This document shows, in pieces, positions 17,869 to 26,600 of a stretch of DNA of 64,000 bases (position 1 is its first letter; each line of letters opens with the position of its first letter). The notes beneath the pieces are model-generated. The model was not told the DNA's origin. It made no database searches and saw nothing but the letters and a program-made list of their open reading frames with translations. Origin of the DNA: Tabrizicola sp. (GTDB taxonomy: Bacteria > Pseudomonadota > Alphaproteobacteria > Rhodobacterales > Rhodobacteraceae); NCBI RefSeq assembly GCF_030694085.1, contig NZ_JAUXZE010000056.1, positions 186,001 to 250,000 of the forward strand, written 5' to 3'. The position numbers were made by a program, and so were the translations under genes.

Positions 17869-18348
17869 TCAGTATTCGCCAGACCGTGCCCCCGTTTCCG
17901 GCTTTGCCTCGGTCGCGGCGGCGTCCTGGGCCGAAGTCGCCCGGGCGCGTTCGTCCATGAAGCTGTCGAACTCGGACTTGTCCTTCGAGGTCCGAAGGCG
18001 CTGCAGGAAAGCCTCGAACGCCTCTTGCTCTTCTTCCAGTCGACGCAGGGCCTGAGCCTTGTAGTCATCGAAAGCGTGGTTGCCGGTGTGCTGGCCCGCG
18101 CGCATCGCGTGACGGCCCCAGGAGTGGTCGTGGTTGTGATGGCGGCGCTGGCCGCAGGACCGTGCGAACATCTGTTTTCCCCAGATCATGTAGGCCAGAA
18201 GGGCAAGCCCCACGGGCCAGAAAAAGACAAAGCCCAGAACCATCGCGGCGATCCAGGCCCATTTGCCGCGCTGGTCTAGCCAGTCTTCGCCGCGGCGGAA
18301 GGCATTGCGGATCCCGCCAGGCCGGGCGGTGTCGGTGGTGGTGTACAT
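17869..18348 (-). CDS. DUF2852 family membrane-associated protein
   Basis: 159 residues. One strong membrane segment near residues 33-55 (WIAAMVLGFVFFWPVGLALLAYMIW), a short His-rich stretch (RRHHNHDHSWG), then a charged helix (LRRLEEEQEAFEAFLQRLRTSKDKSEFDSFM) that may form a coiled coil. This matches the Rhodobacterales DUF2852 proteins, whose function is unknown. GGAGA precedes the ATG. Two near-identical 19-bp palindromes lie directly upstream (18366-18384 and 18425-18443), so it is probably tightly regulated. Confidence 0.82.
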   Translation of the reverse strand: MYTTTDTARPGGIRNAFRRGEDWLDQRGKWAWIAAMVLGFVFFWPVGLALLAYMIWGKQMFARSCGQRRHHNHDHSWGRHAMRAGQHTGNHAFDDYKAQALRRLEEEQEAFEAFLQRLRTSKDKSEFDSFMDERARATSAQDAAATEAKPETGARSGEY

Positions 18349-18365
18349 CGGCGGGTCTCCATTTG

Positions 18366-18384
18366 ATGTGAAGTCTTTTCACAT
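18366..18384. promoter_or_regulatory. Palindromic operator candidate, proximal
   Basis: ATGTGAA-GTCTT-TTCACAT: perfect 7-bp arms around a 5-bp centre, 18 bp from the DUF2852 start codon, a position suited to repression. Confidence 0.55.
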
Positions 18385-18424
18385 GAGGCAAGATGGCCCC
18401 AGTCTGGCAGGTCCGCAAGAGCGT

Positions 18425-18443
18425 ATGTGAAGATTCTTTACAT
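18425..18443. promoter_or_regulatory. Palindromic operator candidate, distal
   Basis: ATGTGAA-GATTC-TTTACAT: same arms and centre length as the proximal site with one mismatch, 59 bp away centre to centre. Confidence 0.5.
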
Positions 18444-18468
18444 TCCGGGGCAACCGGCACCTTTCCGC

Positions 18469-18936
18469 CTATCCGGTGAAGTCCGCAACAGTCGCAGCCG
18501 TGGCCCGGACCAGCGATTGCGGGTCGACCCCAAACATGTGGCGCGGTGTGCCGGCAGCAGCCCAGACCTCGGCGAAATCCAGCAGTCTCGGGTCAAGGAA
18601 GGTGGGCGATGGCGTCAGGTGCCCCAGCGGCGCGACACCGCCGATGGCAAAGCCGGTCACGCTGCGCACGACCTCCACCCCGGCGCGGGACAGGGGTTCC
18701 CCGGCCAGCGCCGCCGCCTTGCCCAGGTCCACCCGGTTGCCACCCGCCGTCAGGAACAGGACCAGCCGGCCGCTGTCGCCCTGAAACAGGATCGACTTGA
18801 CGATCTGGTCGACCGCCACCCCCGCCTCTGCCGCGGCGGCCTCGGCCGTGCGGATCTCGCCCCGCGCCGCGACGGGGACCGAGGGAAGGCCTGCGGCCTC
18901 CAGCGCCGCTGTCACCCGTGCCAGGGATTTCGACAT
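18469..18936 (-). CDS. ybaK: YbaK/EbsC-type aminoacyl-tRNA deacylase
   Basis: 155 residues, YbaK fold: hydrolyses mischarged tRNA (for example Cys-tRNAPro). Typical text: VDQIVKSILFQGDSGRLVLFLTAGGNRVD with the conserved Lys, FAIGGVAPLGH and the closing VWAAAGTPRHMFGVDPQSLVRAT. The ATG at 18936 has GGAGG 4 nt upstream; an ATG six codons earlier lacks one. Which amino acid is edited cannot be told. Confidence 0.92.
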   Translation of the reverse strand: MSKSLARVTAALEAAGLPSVPVAARGEIRTAEAAAAEAGVAVDQIVKSILFQGDSGRLVLFLTAGGNRVDLGKAAALAGEPLSRAGVEVVRSVTGFAIGGVAPLGHLTPSPTFLDPRLLDFAEVWAAAGTPRHMFGVDPQSLVRATAATVADFTG

Positions 18937-19032
18937 GATGCCTCCGGTTTCCACGAGCTAACCGCGCCCGCAGGCGCCGGTCAACCGGCTGAGGAGGTTG
19001 ACCCTTCCGCCCCGCCACAGCAAGGTCGCGCC

Positions 19033-21882
19033 ATGACCCTTGCCGCCCGCATCACCCGACTGCCGATCCCGTTCGATCCCGCCGCCGCAGCCGACCTGCG
19101 CGCCGATCTGCAGGGCTTTGCGCCCGAGGTTCTGGACCTGTTGGCCGCCACCGCCGCCTGCAGCCCCTATCTGCGCGGCCTGATGCAGCGCGAGGCCGAC
19201 TGGCTGCGCGTCGCGGTCGAAGACCCCGAGGCAGCCCTTGAGGGAACCCTGGCAGCGGCCGATGGCCTGACCGCCGAGGCCCTGCCGCTTGCGCTGCGCG
19301 AAGCCAAGCGCCGCGTGGCGCTTCTGGCGGCGCTGTGCGACGTCGGCGGTGCCTGGCCGCTGGAACAGGTCACCGGCGCGCTGACTGGGCTTGCCGACCG
19401 CGCGGTCCACCTGTCGCTCACCGCCCTTGTCGCCGAGGAAATCCGCCGCGGCAAGCTGCCCGGCGCCACCCCCGACGACGCGGCCACCGCAGGCGGCATG
19501 GTGGCGCTTGCGATGGGCAAGATGGGGGCGGGAGAGCTGAACTATTCCTCCGACATCGACCTGATCTGCCTTTTCGACGAAACCCGCTACCCAGGCGAGG
19601 AACAGGAGGCCCGCGCGAGCTTCATCAAGGTCACCCGCCGGATGACCGCGATCCTGTCGGACGCGACCGACGGCTATGTCTTCCGTTCCGACCTGCGCCT
19701 GCGGCCCGATGCCTCGGTCACGCCCGTCTGCCTGTCGATGGCCGCCGCCGAGGCCTATTACGAGGCCGAAGGCCGCACCTGGGAACGCGCCGCCTATATC
19801 AAGGCCCGTCCCTGCGGCGGGGACCTTGCGGCCGGGGACCGCTTCCTGAGGACCCTCACCCCCTTCGTCTGGCGCAAGCATCTGGATTTCGTCGCGATCC
19901 AGGACGCCCACGACATGCGCCTGCGCATCCGGGACCACCGGGGCCTGCACGGCCCGATCACGGTCGAAGGCCACAACATGAAACTCGGTGCCGGGGGCAT
20001 CCGCGAGATCGAGTTCTTCACCCAGACCCGCCAGTTGATCGCCGGCGGACGCGACCCCGACCTGCGCGACCGGACCACCGTGGGCGGGCTTGCCACGCTG
20101 GCCGCGAAAGGCTGGGTCCCGCCCGAGGTGGCCGAGGACCTCACCACCCTCTACCGCGCCCACCGCGAGGTCGAACACCGGCTCCAGATGGTCAATGACG
20201 CCCAGACCCATTCGATGCCCGCCACCGCAGAGGGTGTCGCCCGCATCGCCGCCTTCTGCGGTCAGACCGAAGCCGACTTCCGCCGTGACCTTCTTGACCG
20301 CCTGAACCGCACCGACCGGCTGACCGAGGGCTTCTTTTCGCCCGGTGAGGTCGAGGACGGGCCGGACCTGTCGGACAAGGCGCGTGAGATCACAAGGGGC
20401 TGGGAAAATTACCCCGCCTTCCGCTCTGATCGCGCACAGGCGATCTTCCGGCGCCTCAGGCCGCGCTTCCTGAAAGGCCTTGCCCGCGCTGCGAACCCGG
20501 ACGAGGCACTGGCGTCACTGGACGGCTTTCTGGCGAAACTGCCCGCCGGGGTGCAGCTTTTCGCGCTGTTCGAGGCGAACCCGACGCTGATCGACCTGAT
20601 CATCGACATCGCCGGATCGGCCCCCGCGCTGGCGCAATACCTTGCGCGGAATGCCGCCGTCCTGGACGGGGTGATCGGTGGCAGCTTCTGGGGCGACTGG
20701 CCGGGGACCGCCGCGCTGCGTGCCGAACTCCAGTCCCGCCTCGCCCCGGCGCCCGATTACGAAGGTCGCCTGGACATGGCCCGGCGCTGGATGAAGGAAT
20801 GGCACTTCCGGGTCGGCGTCCACCACCTGCGCGGGCTGATCGACGGATTCGAGGCCGGGAAGCAGTATGCCGACCTGGCCGAGGCCGTGGTCCAGGTGAT
20901 CTGGGCCGAGGTTGCCGCCAACTTCGCCCGCAAACACGGGGCGATGCCGGGGCGCGGTGCCGTGGTGATCGGCATGGGGTCGATGGGCGCGGCGCGGCTG
21001 AACGCGGGCTCGGACCTTGACCTGATCGTGATCTACGACGACCAGGGGGTCGAAGGCTCGGACGGCCCGCGCCCGCTGGCCACCCGGCCCTACTACGCCC
21101 GCCTGACCCAGGCGATTGTCACCGCGCTGACCGCCCAGATGCCCGAGGGGCGGCTTTACGAGGTCGACATGCGCCTGCGCCCATCGGGCCGGGCCGGGCC
21201 GGTGGCGACCAGCCTGCACAGCTTCACCACCTATCAGGAAACCGAGGCCTGGACCTGGGAACACCTGGCGCTGACCCGCGCCCGCGTCCTGGCGGGCGAC
21301 CCCACGCTGGCCGGAGAGGTCGAGACCTTCCGCCGCACGCTTCTGGTGCGGAAAGGGCAGGGGGAACGGGTAAGGCCCGACGTTGCCGAAATGCGGGCCC
21401 GATTGCAGGCGGCGAAACCCGCGCAAGGGGCATGGGACGCCAAGAACGGGCCGGGCCGGATCATGGACATCGAACTGGCCGCCCAGACGATCGCATTGAT
21501 CGCGGGCAGCCCGGCTCGCAGCGTCGAACGCCAGATCGCGGCAGGCCAGACGGTGACGGGCCAGCCAGTGTCGGGCCAGCCGGTGTCGGGCCAGACGGTG
21601 ACGGGTCAGGAACGGATAGTGCCGGATTCCGACGCGCAGGCGCTGGGGTCTGCCTACAGGCTGATGTGGCGGCTGCACGCTGCGGCGCGTCTGCTCAGTG
21701 AGCGCGCGCTGGATTGGGAAAGCTTGGGAGAGGGCGGTCGCGCTTTCATCCTGCGTGAGACCGGGGCAGAGGATGCGGATGCGCTTGCGCGTGATCTTGC
21801 GCGGGCGGTAACCGGGGCGGAAGCCGCTGTGACGCGACTGGTGGGGACGGCGGATGGGGAGACGGGCGATGGACCTGACTGA
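19033..21882 (+). CDS. glnE: Glutamine synthetase adenylyltransferase/deadenylylase
   Basis: 949 residues. Bifunctional enzyme that adds and removes AMP on GlnA in response to PII, setting nitrogen assimilation. The two nucleotidyltransferase domains are visible: GAGELNYSSDIDLICLFDE (about residues 164-182, removing half) and GSMGAARLNAGSDLDLIVIYDD (about 650-670, adding half), both with the G-S-D-x-D-L core. Start ATG at 19033 gives MTLAARITRLPIPFD; the frame upstream is unrelated. Oddity: residues 838-857 are four tandem 5-residue units (GQTVT, GQPVS, GQPVS, GQTVT) made by a 15-bp DNA repeat. Codon use is uniformly GC3-rich. Confidence 0.95.
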   Translation: MTLAARITRLPIPFDPAAAADLRADLQGFAPEVLDLLAATAACSPYLRGLMQREADWLRVAVEDPEAALEGTLAAADGLTAEALPLALREAKRRVALLAALCDVGGAWPLEQVTGALTGLADRAVHLSLTALVAEEIRRGKLPGATPDDAATAGGMVALAMGKMGAGELNYSSDIDLICLFDETRYPGEEQEARASFIKVTRRMTAILSDATDGYVFRSDLRLRPDASVTPVCLSMAAAEAYYEAEGRTWERAAYIKARPCGGDLAAGDRFLRTLTPFVWRKHLDFVAIQDAHDMRLRIRDHRGLHGPITVEGHNMKLGAGGIREIEFFTQTRQLIAGGRDPDLRDRTTVGGLATLAAKGWVPPEVAEDLTTLYRAHREVEHRLQMVNDAQTHSMPATAEGVARIAAFCGQTEADFRRDLLDRLNRTDRLTEGFFSPGEVEDGPDLSDKAREITRGWENYPAFRSDRAQAIFRRLRPRFLKGLARAANPDEALASLDGFLAKLPAGVQLFALFEANPTLIDLIIDIAGSAPALAQYLARNAAVLDGVIGGSFWGDWPGTAALRAELQSRLAPAPDYEGRLDMARRWMKEWHFRVGVHHLRGLIDGFEAGKQYADLAEAVVQVIWAEVAANFARKHGAMPGRGAVVIGMGSMGAARLNAGSDLDLIVIYDDQGVEGSDGPRPLATRPYYARLTQAIVTALTAQMPEGRLYEVDMRLRPSGRAGPVATSLHSFTTYQETEAWTWEHLALTRARVLAGDPTLAGEVETFRRTLLVRKGQGERVRPDVAEMRARLQAAKPAQGAWDAKNGPGRIMDIELAAQTIALIAGSPARSVERQIAAGQTVTGQPVSGQPVSGQTVTGQERIVPDSDAQALGSAYRLMWRLHAAARLLSERALDWESLGEGGRAFILRETGAEDADALARDLARAVTGAEAAVTRLVGTADGETGDGPD
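21544..21603 (+). repeat. Four 15-bp tandem repeats inside glnE
   Basis: Units of GGCCAGmCrGTGwCG: copies 1 and 4 are identical (ACGGTGACG type), copies 2 and 3 nearly so (CCrGTGTCG type). In frame, so length change would not break glnE. A likely polymorphic minisatellite in the C-terminal region. Confidence 0.8.
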
Positions 21883-22144
21883 GGCGGACCCGAAAGGGTT
21901 GGTGCGGGAAAGCTACCGGATCGAGGGGATCACCCCCGGCGAGTGCCGATCGATCTTCATGGACTGGGCGCTGTCGATCCCGGTCGGGGCGCCGGTGGCC
22001 GATGCGGTCCGCACGCTGCTTGCGACCTATGCCCTGGCCGAGCCCGACCACCCGATGTCCACGGTCCTGCACCAGGCCCTGACCGCACCCGAAGCCCCGC
22101 GCCGCCGGGGTGGCCGCACCGGGCGGCAAGGCCTGGACGCCTAG
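21869..22144 (+). CDS. Conserved hypothetical protein
   Basis: 91 residues starting MDLTEADPKGLVRESYRIEGITPGECRSIFMDWAL, then SIPVGAPVADAVRTLLATYALAEPDHPMSTVLHQAL. No signal peptide or membrane segment; a small soluble, mostly helical protein with a basic tail (RRRGGRTGRQG). It overlaps the glnE end by 14 bp with GGGAGA upstream, so it is cotranslated with glnE, and its stop overlaps the eda stop by 4 bp. I believe similar proteins follow glnE in other Rhodobacteraceae, but no function is known to me. Confidence 0.75.
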   Translation: MDLTEADPKGLVRESYRIEGITPGECRSIFMDWALSIPVGAPVADAVRTLLATYALAEPDHPMSTVLHQALTAPEAPRRRGGRTGRQGLDA

Positions 22145-22788
22145 GCGCTGCGGGGCAGGGCAGCGGCTTCCCGCGCGAGGGTGGTGATCGCCGCCCAGTC
22201 GCCTTTCGCCATCGCCTCTTTCGGAGCGACCCAGCTGCCGCCGACGCACAGAATGTTCTTCAGGCTCAGGTAGTCCGGCGCAATCTTCAAGCTGATCCCG
22301 CCCGTGGGACAGAACTTGACCTGCGGCAACGGCGAGCCGATCGACTTGAGGTAGGCCGCCCCCCCGGCCTGTTCCGCCGGGAAGAACTTCTGCACGGTGT
22401 AGCCCTTTTCCAGCAAAGCCATGATTTCGCTGGCCGTGGCCGCGCCGGGCAGAAGCGGCAGCCCCTCGTCCTCGCAAGCCGCGATGATCCGGTCCGTGGC
22501 ACCGGGCGACACACCGAACATCGCTCCGGCCGCCTTTGCGGCCTTGACGTCCGCCGGGGTCAGCAGCGTGCCCGCCCCGACGACGCCGCCCGGCACCTCG
22601 GCCATCGCCCGGATCGCATCCAGTGCGACGGGCGTGCGCAAGGTCACTTCCAGCGCGGGCAGGCCACCGGCCACCAGCGCCTCGGCCAGCGGGCGGGCAT
22701 GGGCGAGGTCGTCGATCACCAGGACCGGGACAACGGGCGCAAGGCGACAGATCTCGGCGGCTTTCAGCGATTGCTGGGAGGGGGTCAT
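22141..22788 (-). CDS. eda: KDPG aldolase (2-dehydro-3-deoxyphosphogluconate aldolase)
   Basis: 215 residues. Class I aldolase splitting KDPG to pyruvate and glyceraldehyde 3-phosphate, last step of the Entner-Doudoroff pathway. Motifs: VPVLVIDD, GLPALEVTLRTP with the catalytic Glu, GAGTLLTP, the Schiff-base Lys in LPQVKFCPTGGI, and FFPAE. It follows edd on the same strand, separated by a 192-bp inverted-repeat element, so edd and eda are probably one operon with an insertion. Confidence 0.96.
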   Translation of the reverse strand: MTPSQQSLKAAEICRLAPVVPVLVIDDLAHARPLAEALVAGGLPALEVTLRTPVALDAIRAMAEVPGGVVGAGTLLTPADVKAAKAAGAMFGVSPGATDRIIAACEDEGLPLLPGAATASEIMALLEKGYTVQKFFPAEQAGGAAYLKSIGSPLPQVKFCPTGGISLKIAPDYLSLKNILCVGGSWVAPKEAMAKGDWAAITTLAREAAALPRSA

Positions 22789-22837
22789 GGGTCGGCTCCT
22801 TCAGGCCCCGGCTTCGGGGAGGTGGATGGTGCGGGAG

Positions 22838-23029
22838 CCTCCGGCGGGGATATTTTAGCAAAGATGAAACCGCAAGGGCAGGAGGTGCGGGCCCCCCGTC
22901 TCGGGCCGGTGGAACCGGGGGAGACGAGGGGCCTTTCACCTTTGGCGGTCATCGGCGTCCCCGCCTGTACCGCCTGGACACCCTACCCGCCGATTCCTTT
23001 CATCTTTGCTAAAATATCCCCGCCGGAGG
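22838..23029. repeat. 192-bp inverted-repeat element between edd and eda
   Basis: The ends are a perfect 32-bp inverted repeat (22838-22869 and 22998-23029) beginning CCTCCGGCGGGGATATTTTA. Inside is a second inverted repeat (22890-22902 and 22921-22933, 12 of 13 matched). No coding capacity. It has the shape of a MITE or of two head-to-head copies of a dispersed Rhodobacteraceae intergenic motif; no target duplication is evident. Confidence 0.8.
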
Positions 23030-23056
23030 CAGCGACAGTGAAACCGGGCGCGCCCG

Positions 23057-24862
23057 TTACAGAACCAATGCAGCGCCAGTATCGGCAGAGCCCGCGTGGC
23101 GGCGGAACGCGGCGAAGAGTTCGCGACCGATGCCGAATTCGTTGGCGGAGAGGTCCACCATCATCGGAGTACGGGCATCGAAGTCGGCGGCAAGGACGGT
23201 CAGCGTTCCCGCCACTGCGTCGAGCCGCACGATGTCGCCATCTTGCAGCTTCGCCAGCGGCCCGCCCGCTGCGGCTTCGGGGGCGACATGGATCGCCGCC
23301 GGGACCTTGCCAGAGGCTCCCGACATCCGTCCATCCGTCACCAGAGCTACACGTAGCCCGCGATCCTGCAGCACCGACAGCGTCGGCGTCAGCGAATGAA
23401 GTTCGGGCATGCCGTTCGCCTGCGGCCCCTGGAAGCGGACCACAACGACCGTATCGCCGGTGAATTCCCCGGCCTTGAACGCGGCCTTTACCGCGTCCTG
23501 GCTGTGAAACACCCGCGCCGGGGCCTCGATCACATGCCGCTCTGGTGCCACGGCTGAAACCTTGATCACCCCGCGCCCAAGGTTGCCGGTCAATTGCTTC
23601 AGCCCACCCTGTGGCGCGAAGGGATTGGCCGCCGGGCGCACCACCTTTTCGTTCAGGCTTGTCTTCGGTCCGTCGCGCCAGCCAAGGCGGCCATCACAGA
23701 GCACAGGCTCTTGCCGATAGGCGCCCAGTCCTTCACCGGCCACGGTCTTTGCATCGGGATGCAGCAAGCCCGCGTCGAGAAGCTCGCCGATCAGGAACTG
23801 GAGGCCACCGGCGGCGTGGAAATGGTTCACGTCTGCCAGACCGTTCGGGTAGACCTTTGCCATCAGCGGCACGGCCTCCGAGAGGTCGGCGAAATCCTGC
23901 AGGTCCAGGATGACCCCCGACGCCCGCGCCATCGCCGGCAGATGCAGCACCAGGTTCGTCGAGCCGCCCGTCGCCATCAGCCCGACGATGCCGTTCACAT
24001 AGGCCCGTTCGTCCAGGATCTCGCCCGCCGGGCGGAAATCGTTCCCCAGCGCCGTGATCGCCGCCGCCCGCTCGACCGCCGCCGTGGTCAGCGCGTCCCG
24101 CAAGGGGGTGCCGGGGTTCACGAAACTGGCGCCGGGCAGGTGGAGGCCCATGACCTCCATCAGCATCTGGTTGGTGTTCGCCGTACCGTAGAAGGTGCAG
24201 GTCCCCGGCCCGTGATAGCTGGCCATCTCGGCGGCCATCAGCTCTTCGCGGCTGGCCTTGCCCTCGGCATAGGCGTTCCTGACCCGCGATTTCTCGTCAT
24301 TGGCGATGCCCGAGGTCATCGGGCCGGCCGGGACGAAGACCGCAGGGATATGGCCGAAGGTTGCGGCCGCCATGATCAGGCCCGGCACGATCTTGTCGCA
24401 GACGCCCAGGTACAGCGCCGCGTCAAAGCAGTTGTGGCTCATCGCCACCCCCGCCGCCAGTGCGATCACGTCACGCGAAAAGAGCGACAGTTCCATCCCT
24501 GGCTGGCCCTGCGTGACGCCGTCGCACATCGCCGGGACCCCGCCTGCCACTTGCACCGTCGCCCCCACCTTGGTGGCCGCCGCCCGGATCAGGTCGGGGT
24601 AACGCTCGAAAGGCTGGTGCGCCGACAGCATGTCGTTGTAGGCCGTCACGACGCCGATATTCGGCACCTTGGCCGCGGCCAGTGCATCTTTTGCCGGACC
24701 CATCGCCGCATAGGCATGGGCCTGATTGCCGCAGCTGAGGTGCGCACGCACCGGACCGTTCGACACGGCCTGCGCCATCCGCTCAAGATAGGTCCCACGG
24801 CTGGTTTCCGAGCGGGCGCGGATGCGGTCGGTGACGGAGGCGATCTTGGGATGCAGTGTCAT
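23057..24862 (-). CDS. edd: Phosphogluconate dehydratase
   Basis: 601 residues, the normal Edd length. [4Fe-4S] IlvD/Edd-family dehydratase making KDPG from 6-phosphogluconate. Seen: [81 protein letters not shown] (cluster cysteines), and [17 protein letters not shown]. The ATG at 24862 yields the usual [14 protein letters not shown] start; AGGA lies upstream. A perfect LacI-type palindrome lies 46 bp upstream. Confidence 0.96.
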   Translation of the reverse strand: MTLHPKIASVTDRIRARSETSRGTYLERMAQAVSNGPVRAHLSCGNQAHAYAAMGPAKDALAAAKVPNIGVVTAYNDMLSAHQPFERYPDLIRAAATKVGATVQVAGGVPAMCDGVTQGQPGMELSLFSRDVIALAAGVAMSHNCFDAALYLGVCDKIVPGLIMAAATFGHIPAVFVPAGPMTSGIANDEKSRVRNAYAEGKASREELMAAEMASYHGPGTCTFYGTANTNQMLMEVMGLHLPGASFVNPGTPLRDALTTAAVERAAAITALGNDFRPAGEILDERAYVNGIVGLMATGGSTNLVLHLPAMARASGVILDLQDFADLSEAVPLMAKVYPNGLADVNHFHAAGGLQFLIGELLDAGLLHPDAKTVAGEGLGAYRQEPVLCDGRLGWRDGPKTSLNEKVVRPAANPFAPQGGLKQLTGNLGRGVIKVSAVAPERHVIEAPARVFHSQDAVKAAFKAGEFTGDTVVVVRFQGPQANGMPELHSLTPTLSVLQDRGLRVALVTDGRMSGASGKVPAAIHVAPEAAAGGPLAKLQDGDIVRLDAVAGTLTVLAADFDARTPMMVDLSANEFGIGRELFAAFRRHAGSADTGAALVL

Positions 24863-24907
24863 TGTAAGGTCCTGCGGAGTTCGGGTCTCCAGGGATATAC
24901 CATCACC

Positions 24908-24921
24908 TGTTAGCGCTAACA
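24908..24921. promoter_or_regulatory. LacI-family-type operator upstream of edd
   Basis: TGTTAGCGCTAACA, a perfect 14-bp palindrome with the central CG typical of LacI/GalR-family operators. It sits 46 bp before the edd start, where a repressor or dual regulator of Entner-Doudoroff genes would bind. The regulator gene is not in the window. Confidence 0.7.
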
Positions 24922-25382
24922 ACCGACATTTGCCGCTCTCTTGTCGCAATCTTCCCGATGGTCGCTGGGGGTGATCGTCGAAGCTGACAGACGCGCACTG
25001 GAAAGCTTGGATGGTGGCCACATCTTACCGCTCCCGGTCGAAAAGCCAACACCGCGATCACTGCCGCCCCGGGGCGCGGCGAAGGCGCCTGCCGGATCGC
25101 AGTCCGGCAGCGACAGTTCGGGCGTCACCCAGGCACCCGACCGCGCAGCCGTCCGGCTGCTTCTGCGTCGGTCGCCCTGCGAGCGGACCCTTCATCCGCA
25201 AAGTTCTGGACCGGCTCACTTGAACCGGAGAAGCGTCCACTTCAGTCCGGCTGCTGTCGCAGCCTGTGTGGCCTGCGTGGTCGCTTCGGCGGTTGCTCTC
25301 ACGCGAGGCTTCAAGCAACCTTCCGGGCGCCAAAGAAAGCAGCTATGCGGGCGCAAGCAGCGTCCGTCCGAAGGGGAGAACC
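24922..25382. other. Intergenic stretch with no gene seen
   Basis: About 460 bp between edd and the divergent methyltransferase gene. It contains a perfect 8-bp hairpin CTGCCGGA/TCCGGCAG (25089-25110) and a GCAGCCG/CGGCTGC dyad near 25135-25150, but no supported frame, tRNA or known riboswitch. Confidence 0.5.
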
Positions 25383-26600
25383 ATGTCGGAAGATGAAGGT
25401 CAGGGTCGGGCGTATCCGATCGTGCGGCTGAAGCCCAAGGCCGAGGCGCGGGCGATCCGGCACGGCTTTCCCTGGGTCTATGCCGACGAGTTGGTGACTG
25501 ACCGGCGGACGCAGGGCCTGGAGCCGGGCGCGCTGGCGGTGCTCGAAGATAGCGAACGGCGGCCCCTGGGGCTTGTTACCGTCAACGTGAAGTCGAAGAT
25601 CATCGCCCGGATGCTGGACCGCGACTGCGAGGCGGTGCTTGACCGGGCCTGGTTCGAAGCCCGCTTGTCGCGGGCGCTGGCGCACCGGGCGCGGCTTTAC
25701 CCTGACCCCTACTACCGCCTTGTCCATGCCGAATCTGACGGGTTGCCAGGCGTGGTCATCGACCGCTTCGGCGATGTTGCCGTGGTCCAGCCCAACGCGG
25801 CCTGGGCCGAGGGCCACCTCTCCGACCTTGTTGCTGCCCTGGTATCCCTGACGGGCGTTGCCACGGTCATCAAGAACGGGTCGGGAAGGTCGCGCGGGCT
25901 GGAGGGTCTTGCCGAAGAGGTCGTGGTGATCCACGGCCACGCGCCCAACGGCCCGATCCCGGTCCCGATGAACGGGGCGACCTACATGGCCGACCTGATG
26001 GGGGGGCAGAAAACCGGCCTCTTTTTCGACCAACGCGACAACCATGCCTTCGCTGCGCGACTTGCCCAAGGGGCTTCGGTGCTGGATGTCTTCTCTCATG
26101 TCGGTGGGTTTGCGCTTGCCGCCCTGGCCGGAGGGGCGGCACGTGCGCTTGCCGTCGACGCCTCGGCGGCAGCACTTGGATTGGCGGGGCAGGGGGCAAC
26201 AGCATCAGGGTTCGACAGCCGCTTCGCAACGCGGCAGGGGGACGCCTTCGACGTGCTTGAGGCCTTGGGCACAGAAGGCCTGCGCTTCGATCTGGTGATC
26301 TGCGACCCGCCGGCCTTTGCGCCCGCGAAGCCGGCGCTGGAGGCGGGTCTGCGCGCCTATGAACGGATCGCCCGGCTGGCAGCGCCACTGGTGGCGCCGG
26401 GCGGCTATCTCGTCCTTTGTTCCTGCAGCCATGCAGCCGACCTGCACGCCTTCCGCAACGCCTCCGCGCGTGGTGTCGGTCGTGGCGGGCGGCGCGGGCA
26501 GATCATCCATACCGGCTTTGCCGGCCCCGATCACCCGGTCCTGCCGCAACTCGCCGAGTCGTCCTACCTCAAGGCGCTGACCTTCCGGCTGGATGGGTAA
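25383..26600 (+). CDS. Class I SAM-dependent rRNA methyltransferase (RlmI-like)
   Basis: 405 residues. N-terminal PUA-like RNA-binding part (IVRLKPKAEARAIRHGFPWVYADEL), a middle EEHEE-type segment (YRLVHAESDGLPGVVIDRFGD), and a Rossmann methyltransferase domain with GGQKTGLFFDQRDN, VLDVFSHVGGFALAALAGGA, DLVICDPPAF (the catalytic/RNA-contact DPP) and CSCSH. This is the architecture of RlmI, which makes m5C in 23S rRNA; the exact base is not shown. ATG at 25383 after GGGGAGAA. Confidence 0.9.
   Translation: MSEDEGQGRAYPIVRLKPKAEARAIRHGFPWVYADELVTDRRTQGLEPGALAVLEDSERRPLGLVTVNVKSKIIARMLDRDCEAVLDRAWFEARLSRALAHRARLYPDPYYRLVHAESDGLPGVVIDRFGDVAVVQPNAAWAEGHLSDLVAALVSLTGVATVIKNGSGRSRGLEGLAEEVVVIHGHAPNGPIPVPMNGATYMADLMGGQKTGLFFDQRDNHAFAARLAQGASVLDVFSHVGGFALAALAGGAARALAVDASAAALGLAGQGATASGFDSRFATRQGDAFDVLEALGTEGLRFDLVICDPPAFAPAKPALEAGLRAYERIARLAAPLVAPGGYLVLCSCSHAADLHAFRNASARGVGRGGRRGQIIHTGFAGPDHPVLPQLAESSYLKALTFRLDG

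Noticed and set aside
18366..18384. CRP/FNR site upstream of the DUF2852 gene
   Set aside because: Half-sites TGTGA and TCACA are separated by seven rather than six bases and the centre is odd.
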